Shown: piece by piece, positions 35,450 to 44,601 of the stretch
Numbering within the stretch: position 1 is the first letter of the stretch
Layout of the letters: every line of letters begins with the position of its first letter
From: an uncultured Oscillospiraceae bacterium
GTDB taxonomy: Bacteria > Bacillota > Clostridia > Oscillospirales > Acutalibacteraceae
Assembly (NCBI GenBank): GCA_900549825.1
Contig: URQB01000008.1
Coordinates: 45,847-109,846, forward strand
Direction of reading: 5' to 3'
DNA length: 64,000 nucleotides
The notes under the pieces: model-generated
Seen by the model: only the letters and a program-made list of their open reading frames with translations
Told to the model about the DNA's origin: nothing
Database searches by the model: none
Translations under genes and position numbers: made by a program

Positions 35450-37180
35450 ATGATGAAAGCGAAAACGATGGCGGCCCTCGCCGCACTGACAGCCGGCGCG
35501 GCCGCGGGCGGCACCTATCTCAAAAAAAAGAATATCTGCCCACTCTGCGTTGCCAAAAAGCTGGTTGCACAGACGCGATTGCACGTGACCGCAACAAAGC
35601 ACTATGACAACGGCGTGGCGCTGACGCCGCCTATGGGCTGGTCGAGCTGGAATACCTTCCGGCAGAAGATCGACGAGCAGATCATACGCGAGACGGCCGC
35701 TGCCATGAAGGCCTCCGGATTGGTGGAGGCAGGCTATCAGTATCTCAATCTGGACGACTGCTGGCAGTCCTCCATCCGCGATGAGGAGGGGCGGCTGCAG
35801 GGGGATCTCACCAATTTCCCGAGCGGGATGAAGAAGCTGGTGGAGGATGTCAACGCACAGGGGATGAAGCTAGGCCTCTACACCTCCAACGGTACGCTCA
35901 CCTGCGAGGATCTGCCTGCCTCCCTCGGCCATGAGGAGACGGATGCGCGCACGCTCGCGGAGTGGGGCGTGGAATATTTCAAATACGATTTCTGCCACAA
36001 TGTGCAGATCCCGACGAAAGCCCCCTGCATCGATCAAATCCTGATCGGCAAAGCGGGCGACCGGGACAAGCTTGTCATCCAGGCGGAGGATGCGCTCCTG
36101 GAGGGCCGCGCGTGCGTCGTGGGGGACAAAGCGCTCGACAGCGGCAAGTATGTGGCGGGGCTGGATGCGAACCAGGGCTCCCTTACCTTCCGGGACGTCA
36201 TCGTGGAGGCCGCGGGCGAATATGTGCTGACCATCGGCCTGCGCAAAAAGGATAATGTGGCCAAGTTCTGCATGGTTACGGTCAACGGGACGGACAAATA
36301 CCATGTGGACGTACCGCCGACGAAATCCTGGAGTCCGACGGGCCGCATTCAGGTGCGCGTGCAGCTTCAGGCGGGCGGGAATACCATCAAGATCCACAAC
36401 CCCGTCGCCTCGCGCTTCGACAGCGCCGCGCTCCAGTATGAAAATATGGGCGTCCTGCTCAAAAAGGCCACGAAGGAATATGCACAGCGCGCCGGCCGGC
36501 CGGAAAAGCCGATCGTCTATTCCATCTGCGAGTGGGGCTGGAACAAGCCGCACAAATGGGGCCGTGAGGCGGGCAACCTCTGGCGCACCACGCCGGATAT
36601 CCAGGCAAACTGGGCCTCGATGCTCGGCATTTATGAGCACAACGTCCGGCTTTATGATTATGCGGGCCCCGGCGGCTGGAACGATCCCGATATGCTGGAG
36701 GTCGGCAACGGAAACCTGACCTATGAGGAAAATAAATCCCACTTCACGCTCTGGTGCATGATGGCCGCGCCGCTGATCCTCGGCAACGATATCCGCAAAT
36801 TCATCAAGGCGGATGGCAGTGTCGATACGGAGAATAAGACGCTCTCGATCCTCACGAACCGCGAAGTGATCGCCATCGATCAGGATCCGCTGGGCGTCCA
36901 GTGCCGCCGCGTGCGCAGGGACGGCCTGATCGACATTCTCGTGAAGCCGCTGGAAAACCGCGCACTGGCGGTTTGCTTCTTCAACAAGGGGCCGTCGGAA
37001 AAGCAGGCGGAGGTGAGCCTGCGTGCGCTTGCGAACGAGGGCTTTGTCGACCTGCCGTTTGCGGACGGCTATGAGGTCAAGGAGCTCTGGACGGGGCACG
37101 AGGCGAAGGTACAGGATGCGCTTTCCAGTTATGTGCCGAAGCACGGAGTGAAGCTGTTCCGCGTGAAGGCGGCTGAGTAA
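35450..37180 (+). CDS. Alpha-galactosidase, GH27, with inserted beta-sandwich module (576 aa)
   Basis: Hydrolyses terminal alpha-galactosides. LTPPMGWSSWNTF and YQYLNLDDCW are the GH27 start; Asp180 in YFKYDFC is the expected nucleophile and Asp383 in WRTTPDI the expected acid/base; GGWNDPDML follows. Between the third and later barrel strands (about 195-345) there is an inserted CBM35-like beta-sandwich. The N-terminus has a hydrophobic Ala-rich segment (residues 7-21) then KKK and CPLC, so it may be membrane-anchored rather than secreted. Confidence 0.88.
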   Translation: MMKAKTMAALAALTAGAAAGGTYLKKKNICPLCVAKKLVAQTRLHVTATKHYDNGVALTPPMGWSSWNTFRQKIDEQIIRETAAAMKASGLVEAGYQYLNLDDCWQSSIRDEEGRLQGDLTNFPSGMKKLVEDVNAQGMKLGLYTSNGTLTCEDLPASLGHEETDARTLAEWGVEYFKYDFCHNVQIPTKAPCIDQILIGKAGDRDKLVIQAEDALLEGRACVVGDKALDSGKYVAGLDANQGSLTFRDVIVEAAGEYVLTIGLRKKDNVAKFCMVTVNGTDKYHVDVPPTKSWSPTGRIQVRVQLQAGGNTIKIHNPVASRFDSAALQYENMGVLLKKATKEYAQRAGRPEKPIVYSICEWGWNKPHKWGREAGNLWRTTPDIQANWASMLGIYEHNVRLYDYAGPGGWNDPDMLEVGNGNLTYEENKSHFTLWCMMAAPLILGNDIRKFIKADGSVDTENKTLSILTNREVIAIDQDPLGVQCRRVRRDGLIDILVKPLENRALAVCFFNKGPSEKQAEVSLRALANEGFVDLPFADGYEVKELWTGHEAKVQDALSSYVPKHGVKLFRVKAAE

Positions 37181-37236
37181 AGCTTTGCGTATGACATAAA
37201 AAACACAAAGATCGGGCAGATATCCTAAAATGAACA

Positions 37237-37286
37237 GCACCCCATTTGTTAGACAGTATCATACTGCCAACAAATGGGGTGTTTTT
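37237..37286. terminator. Bidirectional terminator between alpha-galactosidase and tpx
   Basis: CACCCCATTTGTT / AACAAATGGGGTG stem, with an inner GACAGTAT/ATACTGCC stem, then TTTTT. Confidence 0.85.
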
Positions 37287-37401
37287 CCATGCCAGAAGGA
37301 ATACCGGACAAACGACACACAGCGGAATGTGCTTCAACAATTTTCGTTTTAAAATATTATCTAACCCTAAGTTCCGCCCGATGATCGAATTTCCCCTACA
37401 G

Positions 37402-37905
37402 TTACGCCTGCCCGGAGAGCTTCTGCGCCGCCTTGAGTACCGCGTCATAATCCGGAGGGCTTGAGACCTCGGGCACATACTCGACATAGGAGAGCTTCCC
37501 TTCACTGTCCGCCAGAAATACTGCGCGGGTCAGCAGCCCCAGCTCTTCGATCCGCGTACCGGTTGCTGTGCCGAAGCTGTGATCCCGGTAGTCGGAGAGC
37601 GTCTGCACCTGCTCAACGCCTGCCGCACCGCACCAGCGCGCCTGTGCAAAGGGCAGATCCATGCTGACCGCATAGATGCGTACTCCGGCAAATGCGGCGG
37701 CCGCCTCATTGAACCGCCGCACCTCCTGATCGCATACGCTGGTGTCGAGCGAAGGGACGGAGAGAAAAATGCGGATGCCGGACAGGCTTTTGCCTTGCAC
37801 CTGCCGGAGCTGACTGTCCGTCAGTGTAAAATCCGGCATCATGTCTCCGGGGCGGAGCTGCCTTCCGCAAAGGGTGACCGGGTTTCCTTTGAATGTGACT
37901 GCCAT
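37402..37905 (-). CDS. tpx: Thiol peroxidase, Tpx family (167 aa)
   Basis: Peroxiredoxin that reduces peroxides with thioredoxin. TFKGNPVTLCG start, the peroxidatic Cys in PSLDTSVCDQEVRRFN and the resolving Cys in the ARWCGAAG segment are present. Start at 37905 has AGGAGG at 7 bases. Fits an anaerobe with rubrerythrin and PerR elsewhere in the window. Confidence 0.94.
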   Translation of the reverse strand: MAVTFKGNPVTLCGRQLRPGDMMPDFTLTDSQLRQVQGKSLSGIRIFLSVPSLDTSVCDQEVRRFNEAAAAFAGVRIYAVSMDLPFAQARWCGAAGVEQVQTLSDYRDHSFGTATGTRIEELGLLTRAVFLADSEGKLSYVEYVPEVSSPPDYDAVLKAAQKLSGQA

Positions 37906-37923
37906 GAGCATACCTCCTGAATA

Positions 37924-38720
37924 TCATATAAAACGGCTGATACTGTTTAGTATCTGCCGAAAAGAGGCTGTCATACAGAGAGATGTGAACAAGCGCTTTT
38001 TAATCGAAAGTCTGCGGCGGAAGAGCGCCCAGAGGCGGCTCGATTCCGCCGGTGATTTTCTCTGTTTGAGATTTTCATATATGGCCGAGGGGTTCGTTTG
38101 CCGTCCGGAAATCAAAGTCGAACAGCGGCGGCTGGTAGCGGTCGACGATCTCGCAGAAGAGAGAAGCCGATCCTCCAGCCCCTCCCGGGATGGCGCAATG
38201 CCTTCGGCGGTTTTGATCAGGGAGGGGCGCGTGTTTTCCCCCGTTACGTTCACACTGGGCCCATGAAAATCGCTGAGGGGTTCCTCCCGCTCCGCACCGC
38301 CGCGCCTGGACACTGCTCTCCCGTCCATGAACCAGTCTTTCCGTCCTGTGGCTGAGGGCGGAGGAGCGGCTGTTCCGGTTTTGACTGGCCTCTCTGAGCC
38401 TGCCCAGTACATCCCGCTTCTGCCCTATCCCCGCGCTGTTGAAGGGGCTAAGTTCTCTCCGGTACATTTTTCAGCGCCATTCCGCCTGTGGAAAAGCCTT
38501 CTGTAAAAGCGGGTGCGGCAACAATCTGCTGCCATTCGCCGCCGTGCGCCGCAATTGAGTGCCTCACCATCGCGGTCGTATCCTTGAACCTATCCGCAAA
38601 CAGCCCGCCGCCCAGAAAGGAACAGTTGCCGGGCCGGATCATTCGGGAGATGTGCGCTGATTTTTCCCGGCAATGTTTTTTACAGCGGCGGGAGACCGGT
38701 TAAAGTTTACAATATGTTAA
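37924..38720 (-). pseudogene. Decayed DUF2461-like gene region
   Basis: A minus-strand frame at 38448-38642 reads PGNCSFLGGGLFADRFKDTT and ends GGMALKNVPERT then a stop, matching the core of DUF2461 (TIGR02453) proteins as I recall them. The expected N-terminal half (RINRDxRFS...) and C-terminal half are missing. From 38440 down to 37924 other frames give only scrambled Arg/Ser-rich sequence with a short coding-like patch (IVDRYQPPLFDFDF). I read the whole stretch as gene decay. Confidence 0.55.
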
Positions 38721-38749
38721 TTGAAATCAATATCTGCTTCGGCTACAAT
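38721..38749 (+). promoter_or_regulatory. Promoter of the DUF5685 operon
   Basis: TTGAAA, 17 bp, TACAAT. Confidence 0.6.
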
Positions 38750-38780
38750 AAATGTACTATTTCGGGGCGGAGGCATGCAG

Positions 38781-39659
38781 GTGTTTGGCTATGTGAAGGC
38801 ATACAAGCCGGAGCTGAAGGTGCGGGACTATGAGCAGTACAAAGCGGTTTACTGCTCCCTGTGCAAGACGCTCGGCCGGGAATACGGCCTGTTTGCCAGA
38901 CTGACGCTCAGTTATGATTTCACCTTTGCCGCGCTGCTGCGGCTGGCCCTTGCAGGGGAATGCCCAGGCTTTCATAAAGCGCGCTGCCCGTTCAACCCCT
39001 TTGCGAAATGCCATGCCTGTTCCGGCGGCGGAAGCACATTTTCGTTTACGGCAGCCGCGGCGGTGATCATGACCTTCTATAAGCTGCGCGATAATTTGCG
39101 GGACGCCGGATTTTGGAAACGCCTTGCATCCCGACTTCTGAATCCCCTTGCCGCGCATGCGCATAATAAGGCGAAGAGGCGTTATCCCCGCGTAGAGGAA
39201 ATTGTCTCCCGTATGATGGAAGAGCAGGCTGCACTCGAAGCGGAGGCCTGTGAGCAGATAGACCGCGCCGCTGACCCTACGGCAAAAGCGCTTGCGGCCC
39301 TGTTTGTCATGGACGCGCAGACGGAGGATCAGCGAAGGGTGCTCGACCGGCTGGGCTATTGTGTGGGCCGGTGGGTTTATCTGATTGACGCGGCGGACGA
39401 TTTGGAAGCGGATCTGGCGAACGGGGATTATAATCCTTATATCCGTGCCCTTCATATCGCCAGGGGAGATCCGGAAGCGGTGAAGGCGGCGCGCAGGAAT
39501 GCGCAGGAATCTTTATTTCTGACGGCTGCAGAAGCTGTGCGCGCCTATGATTTGCTGGAGGTTCGCCGGTTCGATGCGATCCTGCGCAATATCCTGACAG
39601 ATGGGCTTTTCGACACGCAAAAGCGGATTTTTCAAACAGAGAATCAAAATAATAAATAG
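38781..39659 (+). CDS. DUF5685 family protein (292 aa)
   Basis: GTG start at 38781, seven bases after GGAGG, gives MFGYVKAYKPELKVRDYE, the standard start of this Clostridia family; the ATG two codons earlier is too close to the site. Cys residues in YCSLCK and the FNPFAKCHAC segment suggest metal binding. Helical protein of unknown function; it precedes a J-like protein, its usual neighbour. Confidence 0.82.
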   Translation: MFGYVKAYKPELKVRDYEQYKAVYCSLCKTLGREYGLFARLTLSYDFTFAALLRLALAGECPGFHKARCPFNPFAKCHACSGGGSTFSFTAAAAVIMTFYKLRDNLRDAGFWKRLASRLLNPLAAHAHNKAKRRYPRVEEIVSRMMEEQAALEAEACEQIDRAADPTAKALAALFVMDAQTEDQRRVLDRLGYCVGRWVYLIDAADDLEADLANGDYNPYIRALHIARGDPEAVKAARRNAQESLFLTAAEAVRAYDLLEVRRFDAILRNILTDGLFDTQKRIFQTENQNNK

Positions 39660-39712
39660 AACAAAGCGGTTGTTCCAAATTTTCAGTCCCTGCGAAAGGT
39701 ATGGTTTTCATT

Positions 39713-40318
39713 ATGAAAGACCCTTATCAAATTTTGAATATTACACCGGACGCGACTGACGAGCAGGTGCGGGAGGCATACCGTGCGCTTGCGCGCAGGT
39801 ATCAGTCTGAAAATTATGAAAACGGCCCGCTGGCCGATATGGCGGCCAAAAAGATGGACGAAATAAACGGGGCGTATGATGCGATCATCACCATGCGTCG
39901 CAGCCAGTCCGGCTCCGCGCAGAGCGGCTATGCGGGCGGCAGATACGGCGGCGCATCCTCCCTGGAGGATATCCGCTCTAAAATCAACGCCAACCGCATC
40001 GATGATGCGGAAACGCTGCTCGATGGCATCCCGCCGCAGGCGCGCGGTGCGGAGTGGTATTTCCTGAAGGGTACCGTGCAGTATAAGCGCGGCTGGCTGG
40101 AGGAGGCCACTAAGAATTACCGCACCGCCTGCCAGCTCGATCCCGGCAATTCGGAATATCAGGCGGCGTTCCGGCAGGTGAACAATCCCCGTTCGGGCGG
40201 TTACCACGCTCCGCAGTCCAACGCGGGCGGCTGCAGCGCATGCGATATCTGCACAGGGCTGATCTGTGCGGACTGCCTGTGCGATTGCTGCGGCGCCGAC
40301 GGAACGCCCTGCTGCTGA
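39713..40318 (+). CDS. J-domain-like protein lacking HPD, with Cys-rich tail (201 aa)
   Basis: Residues 1-60 have the J-domain helices (DPYQILNI ... VREAYRALARRY ... MDEINGAYDAI), but the HPD loop needed to stimulate DnaK is replaced by QSENY. A TPR-like helical pair follows (about 85-155). The last 30 residues contain nine cysteines (CSACDIC, CADCLCDCC, CC). Probably a scaffold that does not recruit DnaK in the usual way. The pair with DUF5685 suggests a joint unknown role. Confidence 0.75.
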   Translation: MKDPYQILNITPDATDEQVREAYRALARRYQSENYENGPLADMAAKKMDEINGAYDAIITMRRSQSGSAQSGYAGGRYGGASSLEDIRSKINANRIDDAETLLDGIPPQARGAEWYFLKGTVQYKRGWLEEATKNYRTACQLDPGNSEYQAAFRQVNNPRSGGYHAPQSNAGGCSACDICTGLICADCLCDCCGADGTPCC

Positions 40319-40373
40319 GCGCTCACAGACAGGACTGTGCGGCCGCGGCACACGAAAGGATGTTATCAATTTT

Positions 40374-40916
40374 ATGACGGGGATGAGACAAAGCTCAAAG
40401 ACCGCCTTTGGCGGGATTCTCACGGCGCTGTCGGTCGTGTTGATGTTTTTGACGGGGATCCTCCCGTTTTTGACCTTTGCGCTTCCCGCGCTGGCGGGCG
40501 CGCTGCTGATTCTGGTCGTGATGGAGATCGGCCCCAAATGGGCGCTGTGCGTCTATGCGGCGGTGAGCATCCTTTCCCTTCTGGTGGTGGCGGATAAGGA
40601 AGCGGCGATGATGTATGCCGCCTTTTTCGGCTATTATCCGGTGATCAAATCCTTCCTCGAAAGCAGGCTCCCGCACTGGCTGGAGTGGATCGTGAAATTT
40701 TTGATCTTCAATGCCGCCATGGTGCTGGCTTATATTGTGATCATTTTCGTCTTCGGCATTCCGCTGGACGAGATGGAGGAGTTCGGAAAGTTTGCGGTGC
40801 CCATCCTGCTGGGGATGGGGAATGTGGTCTTTTTCGTTTATGATATCGCTTTGACAAGGGTCATCGGCGCGTACCTGCACCGCTGGCGCAAGACGTTTCG
40901 CAGGCTTTTTAAATAA
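40374..40916 (+). CDS. Integral membrane protein (180 aa)
   Basis: Four to five hydrophobic segments with a charged C-terminus (HRWRKTFRRLFK). Start at 40374 after GAAAGGATG. No family recognised with confidence; it resembles small ECF/YybS-type membrane proteins. Third gene of the DUF5685 cluster. Confidence 0.65.
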   Translation: MTGMRQSSKTAFGGILTALSVVLMFLTGILPFLTFALPALAGALLILVVMEIGPKWALCVYAAVSILSLLVVADKEAAMMYAAFFGYYPVIKSFLESRLPHWLEWIVKFLIFNAAMVLAYIVIIFVFGIPLDEMEEFGKFAVPILLGMGNVVFFVYDIALTRVIGAYLHRWRKTFRRLFK

Positions 40917-41023
40917 AATACCAGGACGGAGCTTTTCTTTCGCGCCATTGCCGGACGCAGGAGGAACAGCTTCTTCTTTTTGATGGATTTTGCAAGTCTT
41001 CATGCAGAAAAATGCATTCGTTC

Positions 41024-41052
41024 TTGACTTCGGTCCGATGACGGAATAAGAT
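41024..41052 (+). promoter_or_regulatory. Promoter of the RpiR-baiN-like operon
   Basis: TTGACT, 17 bp, TAAGAT. Confidence 0.6.
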
Positions 41053-41105
41053 AGGGATATGCCGATTCGATTATGATTTGTAATAGGGAGAGGGGGAGTT
41101 CCTGC

Positions 41106-41987
41106 ATGACAAAATCGCTGCTGGCCAAAATGGATAACCTGTATCCGTCGCTTTCCAAGGGGCATAAGCGGATTGCCTCCTTCATTCAGGAGCACTATGA
41201 CAAAGCAGCCTTTATGACGGCGTCACGTCTCGGTGAGATGGTGGGCGTCAGTGAATCCACGGTCGTGCGCTTTGCCACAGAGCTGGGGTTTGAGGGCTAT
41301 CCGGAATTGCAGAAGGCGCTGCAGGAGATGATCCGCAGTAAGCTGACCAGCGTGCAGCGCATGGAGGTTACCAGCAGCCGGATGGGGGAGGACGATATCC
41401 TTGAAAAGGTGCTCACAAGCGATGTGGAGATGATCCGCGCAACGCTTGAGCAGACCTCCCGGACGGATTTCCGCCGAGCGGTGGAAGCGATCAACACGGC
41501 GCGCAAAATCTATATCCTGGGTGTGCGCAGTTCGGCCGCGCTTGCAAGCTTTATGGCGTTTTATTTCAATTTGGTCTATGATAACGTCGTGCTGGTCGAT
41601 ACGGCGAGCGCGAGTGAGATCTTTGAGCAGATGTTCCGCATCGACGAGCGCGATGTGTGCATCGCCATCAGCTTTCCGCGCTATTCGAAGCAGACGATCA
41701 ACGCTTTGCGCTTTATCAGCGACCGGGGTGCAACGATCCTTTCGATTACGGACAGCGCCTATTCCCCGATCGCCCCATTTGCCAAGCACCTTCTGGTTGC
41801 GCGCAGCGATATGGCATCCTTTGTCGATTCGCTGGTCGCTCCCTTGAGCCTGGTTAATGCGCTCATCGTGTCCGCGACGCTCAGCCGCAGGGGAGAGGTG
41901 TCAGAGAATTTCAATAAACTCGAAGAGATCTGGGATGAATACCAGGTGTACGAGAAGGTGGAGGAATCCCGCGCAGATGAAGAATGA
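41106..41987 (+). CDS. MurR/RpiR-family regulator (293 aa)
   Basis: N-terminal RpiR helix-turn-helix (MTASRLGEMVGVSESTVVRFATELGF) and a C-terminal SIS sugar-phosphate domain (about 130-250; YILGVRSSAALASF). Such proteins sense sugar phosphates. The gene overlaps the next by 11 bases. Confidence 0.9.
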   Translation: MTKSLLAKMDNLYPSLSKGHKRIASFIQEHYDKAAFMTASRLGEMVGVSESTVVRFATELGFEGYPELQKALQEMIRSKLTSVQRMEVTSSRMGEDDILEKVLTSDVEMIRATLEQTSRTDFRRAVEAINTARKIYILGVRSSAALASFMAFYFNLVYDNVVLVDTASASEIFEQMFRIDERDVCIAISFPRYSKQTINALRFISDRGATILSITDSAYSPIAPFAKHLLVARSDMASFVDSLVAPLSLVNALIVSATLSRRGEVSENFNKLEEIWDEYQVYEKVEESRADEE

Positions 41988-43209
41988 CCTGATCGTAGTG
42001 GGTGCCGGCGCGGCCGGGCTGATGGCGGCTGGGACAACTGCGCGCCGTGGGCTGCATGTGCTGCTCCTGGAGCGCAATGCCCGCCCGGCACGCAAGGTGA
42101 TGATCACGGGCAAGGGCCGCTGCAACGTGACCAACGCCTGCACGATGCTCAACGATCTGATCGCAGACGTGCCGGTCAACGGCCGTTTCCTATACGGCGC
42201 TTTTTCCCGCTTTATGCCGTCGGATACAATGGATTTTTTTGAGGAGCAGGGCGTCCCGCTGAAAATAGAGCGGGGGAACCGCGTCTTTCCGGAGTCGGAC
42301 CGGGCGGTGGATATTGTAGACGCGCTGTGCCGCTTTGCGGCCCATCCAAACGTGACGCTCGTACAGGGCCGCGCGGCAGAGCTGCTCCTGGAGCATGGGC
42401 GGTTGTGCGGCGTGAGGACGCAGGAGGGAATTTTGCATGATGCACCCAAGGTGCTGCTTGCAACTGGCGGCCTTTCCTACCCGGGGACGGGGTCGACCGG
42501 CGACGGCTATGTATTGGCGCGCGCGGCCGGGCATACGATTGTAGAGCCGCAGCCCTCCCTCGTGCCGCTGAATGTTCATGAGGGCTGGTGCAGCGAGCTG
42601 CAGGGACTGGCCCTGAAGAATATTGCGATCACCGTCCGGGATACGGATTCGTGCCGGACCGTCTATACGGATTTTGGCGAGCTGCTCTTTACCCATTTCG
42701 GGCTCTCCGGTCCAGTGATCCTCAGCGCAAGCGCGCATATGAGAGAGATGCGGCGGGGCCGTTACGAGGTGCATATCGATTTGAAGCCCGCCCTCGATGA
42801 AAAACAGCTCGATGCGCGCCTGCAGCGTGATTTTTTGAAAAATGCAAATCGCGTTTTTGCCAATTCTCTCGACGCGCTTCTGCCGCGCAAGCTGATCCCG
42901 GTGATCGTCCGCCTCTCGGGCATCGCGCCGGGGCTGAAGGTGAATCAGGTGACAAAGGAGATGCGGCAGAATCTCGCCGCCCTGCTCAAGGATCTGACGC
43001 TCACCGTGACGGGCTTCCGTCCGATCGAGGAGGCGATCGTCACCTCCGGCGGCGTGAGCACGAAAGAGATCAACGCCAAAACGATGGAGTCGAAGCTTCT
43101 GCCGGGGCTCTATTTTGCAGGGGAAATCATCGATGTGGACGGCTATACGGGGGGCTTCAACCTGCAAATCGCTTTTTCCACCGGGCATCTGGCAGGACAG
43201 TCCGTTTAA
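41977..43209 (+). CDS. FAD-dependent oxidoreductase, HI0933/BaiN-like (410 aa)
   Basis: Dinucleotide-binding GAGAAGLMAAG at the N-terminus, GKGRCNVTN, LATGGLSYPGTGSTGDGY and a C-terminal TSGGVSTKEINAKTMESK ... GEIIDVDGYTGGFNLQ are typical of this flavoprotein family. It is widely annotated as aminoacetone oxidase-like or BaiN, but the true substrate is unsettled. Confidence 0.9.
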   Translation: MKNDLIVVGAGAAGLMAAGTTARRGLHVLLLERNARPARKVMITGKGRCNVTNACTMLNDLIADVPVNGRFLYGAFSRFMPSDTMDFFEEQGVPLKIERGNRVFPESDRAVDIVDALCRFAAHPNVTLVQGRAAELLLEHGRLCGVRTQEGILHDAPKVLLATGGLSYPGTGSTGDGYVLARAAGHTIVEPQPSLVPLNVHEGWCSELQGLALKNIAITVRDTDSCRTVYTDFGELLFTHFGLSGPVILSASAHMREMRRGRYEVHIDLKPALDEKQLDARLQRDFLKNANRVFANSLDALLPRKLIPVIVRLSGIAPGLKVNQVTKEMRQNLAALLKDLTLTVTGFRPIEEAIVTSGGVSTKEINAKTMESKLLPGLYFAGEIIDVDGYTGGFNLQIAFSTGHLAGQSV

Positions 43210-43294
43210 AACGGCGGGCGAGGAGCCAGCATGCACGGTTCAGACAATATTTTTCAGGATAGCTTCAATCGCCAGGAAAGGAATGTTCATCACA

Positions 43295-43960
43295 ATGGTC
43301 AATATCGCAATCGATGGTCCCGCAGGGGCGGGCAAGAGCACGGTGGCGCGCGGTGCGGCCAAGAAGCTCGGTTATATTTACGTTGATACCGGCGCGCTTT
43401 ACCGCACAGTGGCGCTCTATGTGCTGCAAAACGGGCGAAATGTGCACGACCCGGAGCGGGTCAAGGCAGCTCTGTCCGATATCCGGATCGAGCTGAGGTT
43501 CGTCGGCGGCGTGCAGCGTGTTTACCTCAACGGGCAGGATGTTTCAGAAGAAATCCGTACACCGGAGGTCTCCATGGGTGCTTCCGCAGTGGCGGCCCTG
43601 CCTTGCGTACGGGAATTCCTGTTTGAGCAGCAGCGGCGCATTGCCCGGGAAAAAGATTGTATTATGGACGGGCGCGATATCGGCACGGTTGTGCTGCCGG
43701 ATGCACAGGTCAAGGTTTTTCTGACCGCCTCCGCTGAGGAGCGCGCACGCCGGCGCCATAAGGAACTGGTTGAAAAAGGGGAGGACGTCCCATTCGAGGA
43801 GGTCCTGCGCGATGTGCAGGAGCGCGATTATAACGATTCCCACCGCGCCGTGGCGCCGCTCAAGCAGGCGAAGGACGCGATGCTGCTCGATACGACGGGG
43901 ATGACGCTTGAGGAGTCGGTTAACCGTCTGATTCAATGCATAAAGGAGAGATTCGCTTGA
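43295..43960 (+). CDS. cmk: Cytidylate kinase (221 aa)
   Basis: Phosphorylates CMP/dCMP. P-loop IDGPAGAGKST, DTGALYR and DGRDIGTVV are diagnostic. Two starts are possible (43283, 43295). In Clostridia it begins the cmk-plsC-ispH/S1 cluster, as here. Confidence 0.95.
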   Translation: MVNIAIDGPAGAGKSTVARGAAKKLGYIYVDTGALYRTVALYVLQNGRNVHDPERVKAALSDIRIELRFVGGVQRVYLNGQDVSEEIRTPEVSMGASAVAALPCVREFLFEQQRRIAREKDCIMDGRDIGTVVLPDAQVKVFLTASAEERARRRHKELVEKGEDVPFEEVLRDVQERDYNDSHRAVAPLKQAKDAMLLDTTGMTLEESVNRLIQCIKERFA

Positions 43961-44601
43961 AGCCATTCGATTACAGCAAGGTGAAAGATCACGCCACCTA
44001 TCATATCCTGATGCCGCTGAATGTCCTGCTGTTTAACAAAACGATGTTCCGCGTCACCTTTGTGGGAAAGGAGAACGTGCCCAAGAAGGGCGGATTCATC
44101 CTGGCATCGAATCATATTCATTTCCTCGATCCGCTGGTCATCGCGGGCAGCCGGACGCGCGTGATGTATTTTATGGCGAAGGAAGAGCTGTTCCACAATC
44201 CGGCTTCCGCCTTTTTCCTGACCCGCTTCAACGCCTTCCCGGTCAAGCGCGGCTCGTCCGACAAATCCTCTGTGGAATACGCCATCCGGGTGGTCAAGGA
44301 GGGGAAGGTCCTGGGGATTTTCCCGGAGGGAACCCGTTCCCCGGATTACCGCCCCGGCGCGCCGAAGGCGGGCGTTGCGTTGATTGCCAAGCAGGCGCAC
44401 GCGGATGTGCTCCCCGTCTCTATTTACAGCGAGCGCCAGGCGAAGTACTGGACGGACCTGACTGTCCGGTTCGGCAAGATAATCCCCTATGAAGAGTTGG
44501 GCATCACGGAGGAGGGTGGCACGCGGGAGCTTCGCGAGGCCTCGCGCCTGATCATGGACCGGATTACAGAGCTTTGGGAGGAAGGGCCATGCAGAAAATA
44601 A
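43957..44601 (+). CDS. plsC: 1-acyl-sn-glycerol-3-phosphate acyltransferase (214 aa)
   Basis: Transfers a second acyl chain in phosphatidate synthesis. Motifs NHIHFLDP (HX4D type), FPEGTRS and the block III region are present. The TTG at 43957 overlaps the cmk stop (TTGA) and lies five bases after AAGGAGAG; the upstream in-frame ATG overlaps the binding site itself. Confidence 0.92.
   Translation: MKPFDYSKVKDHATYHILMPLNVLLFNKTMFRVTFVGKENVPKKGGFILASNHIHFLDPLVIAGSRTRVMYFMAKEELFHNPASAFFLTRFNAFPVKRGSSDKSSVEYAIRVVKEGKVLGIFPEGTRSPDYRPGAPKAGVALIAKQAHADVLPVSIYSERQAKYWTDLTVRFGKIIPYEELGITEEGGTRELREASRLIMDRITELWEEGPCRK

Noticed and set aside
37924..38412. 162-aa minus-strand open frame as a real gene
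   Set aside because: Composition is Arg/Ser-rich and disordered, there is no binding site or family, and it lies in a decayed region.
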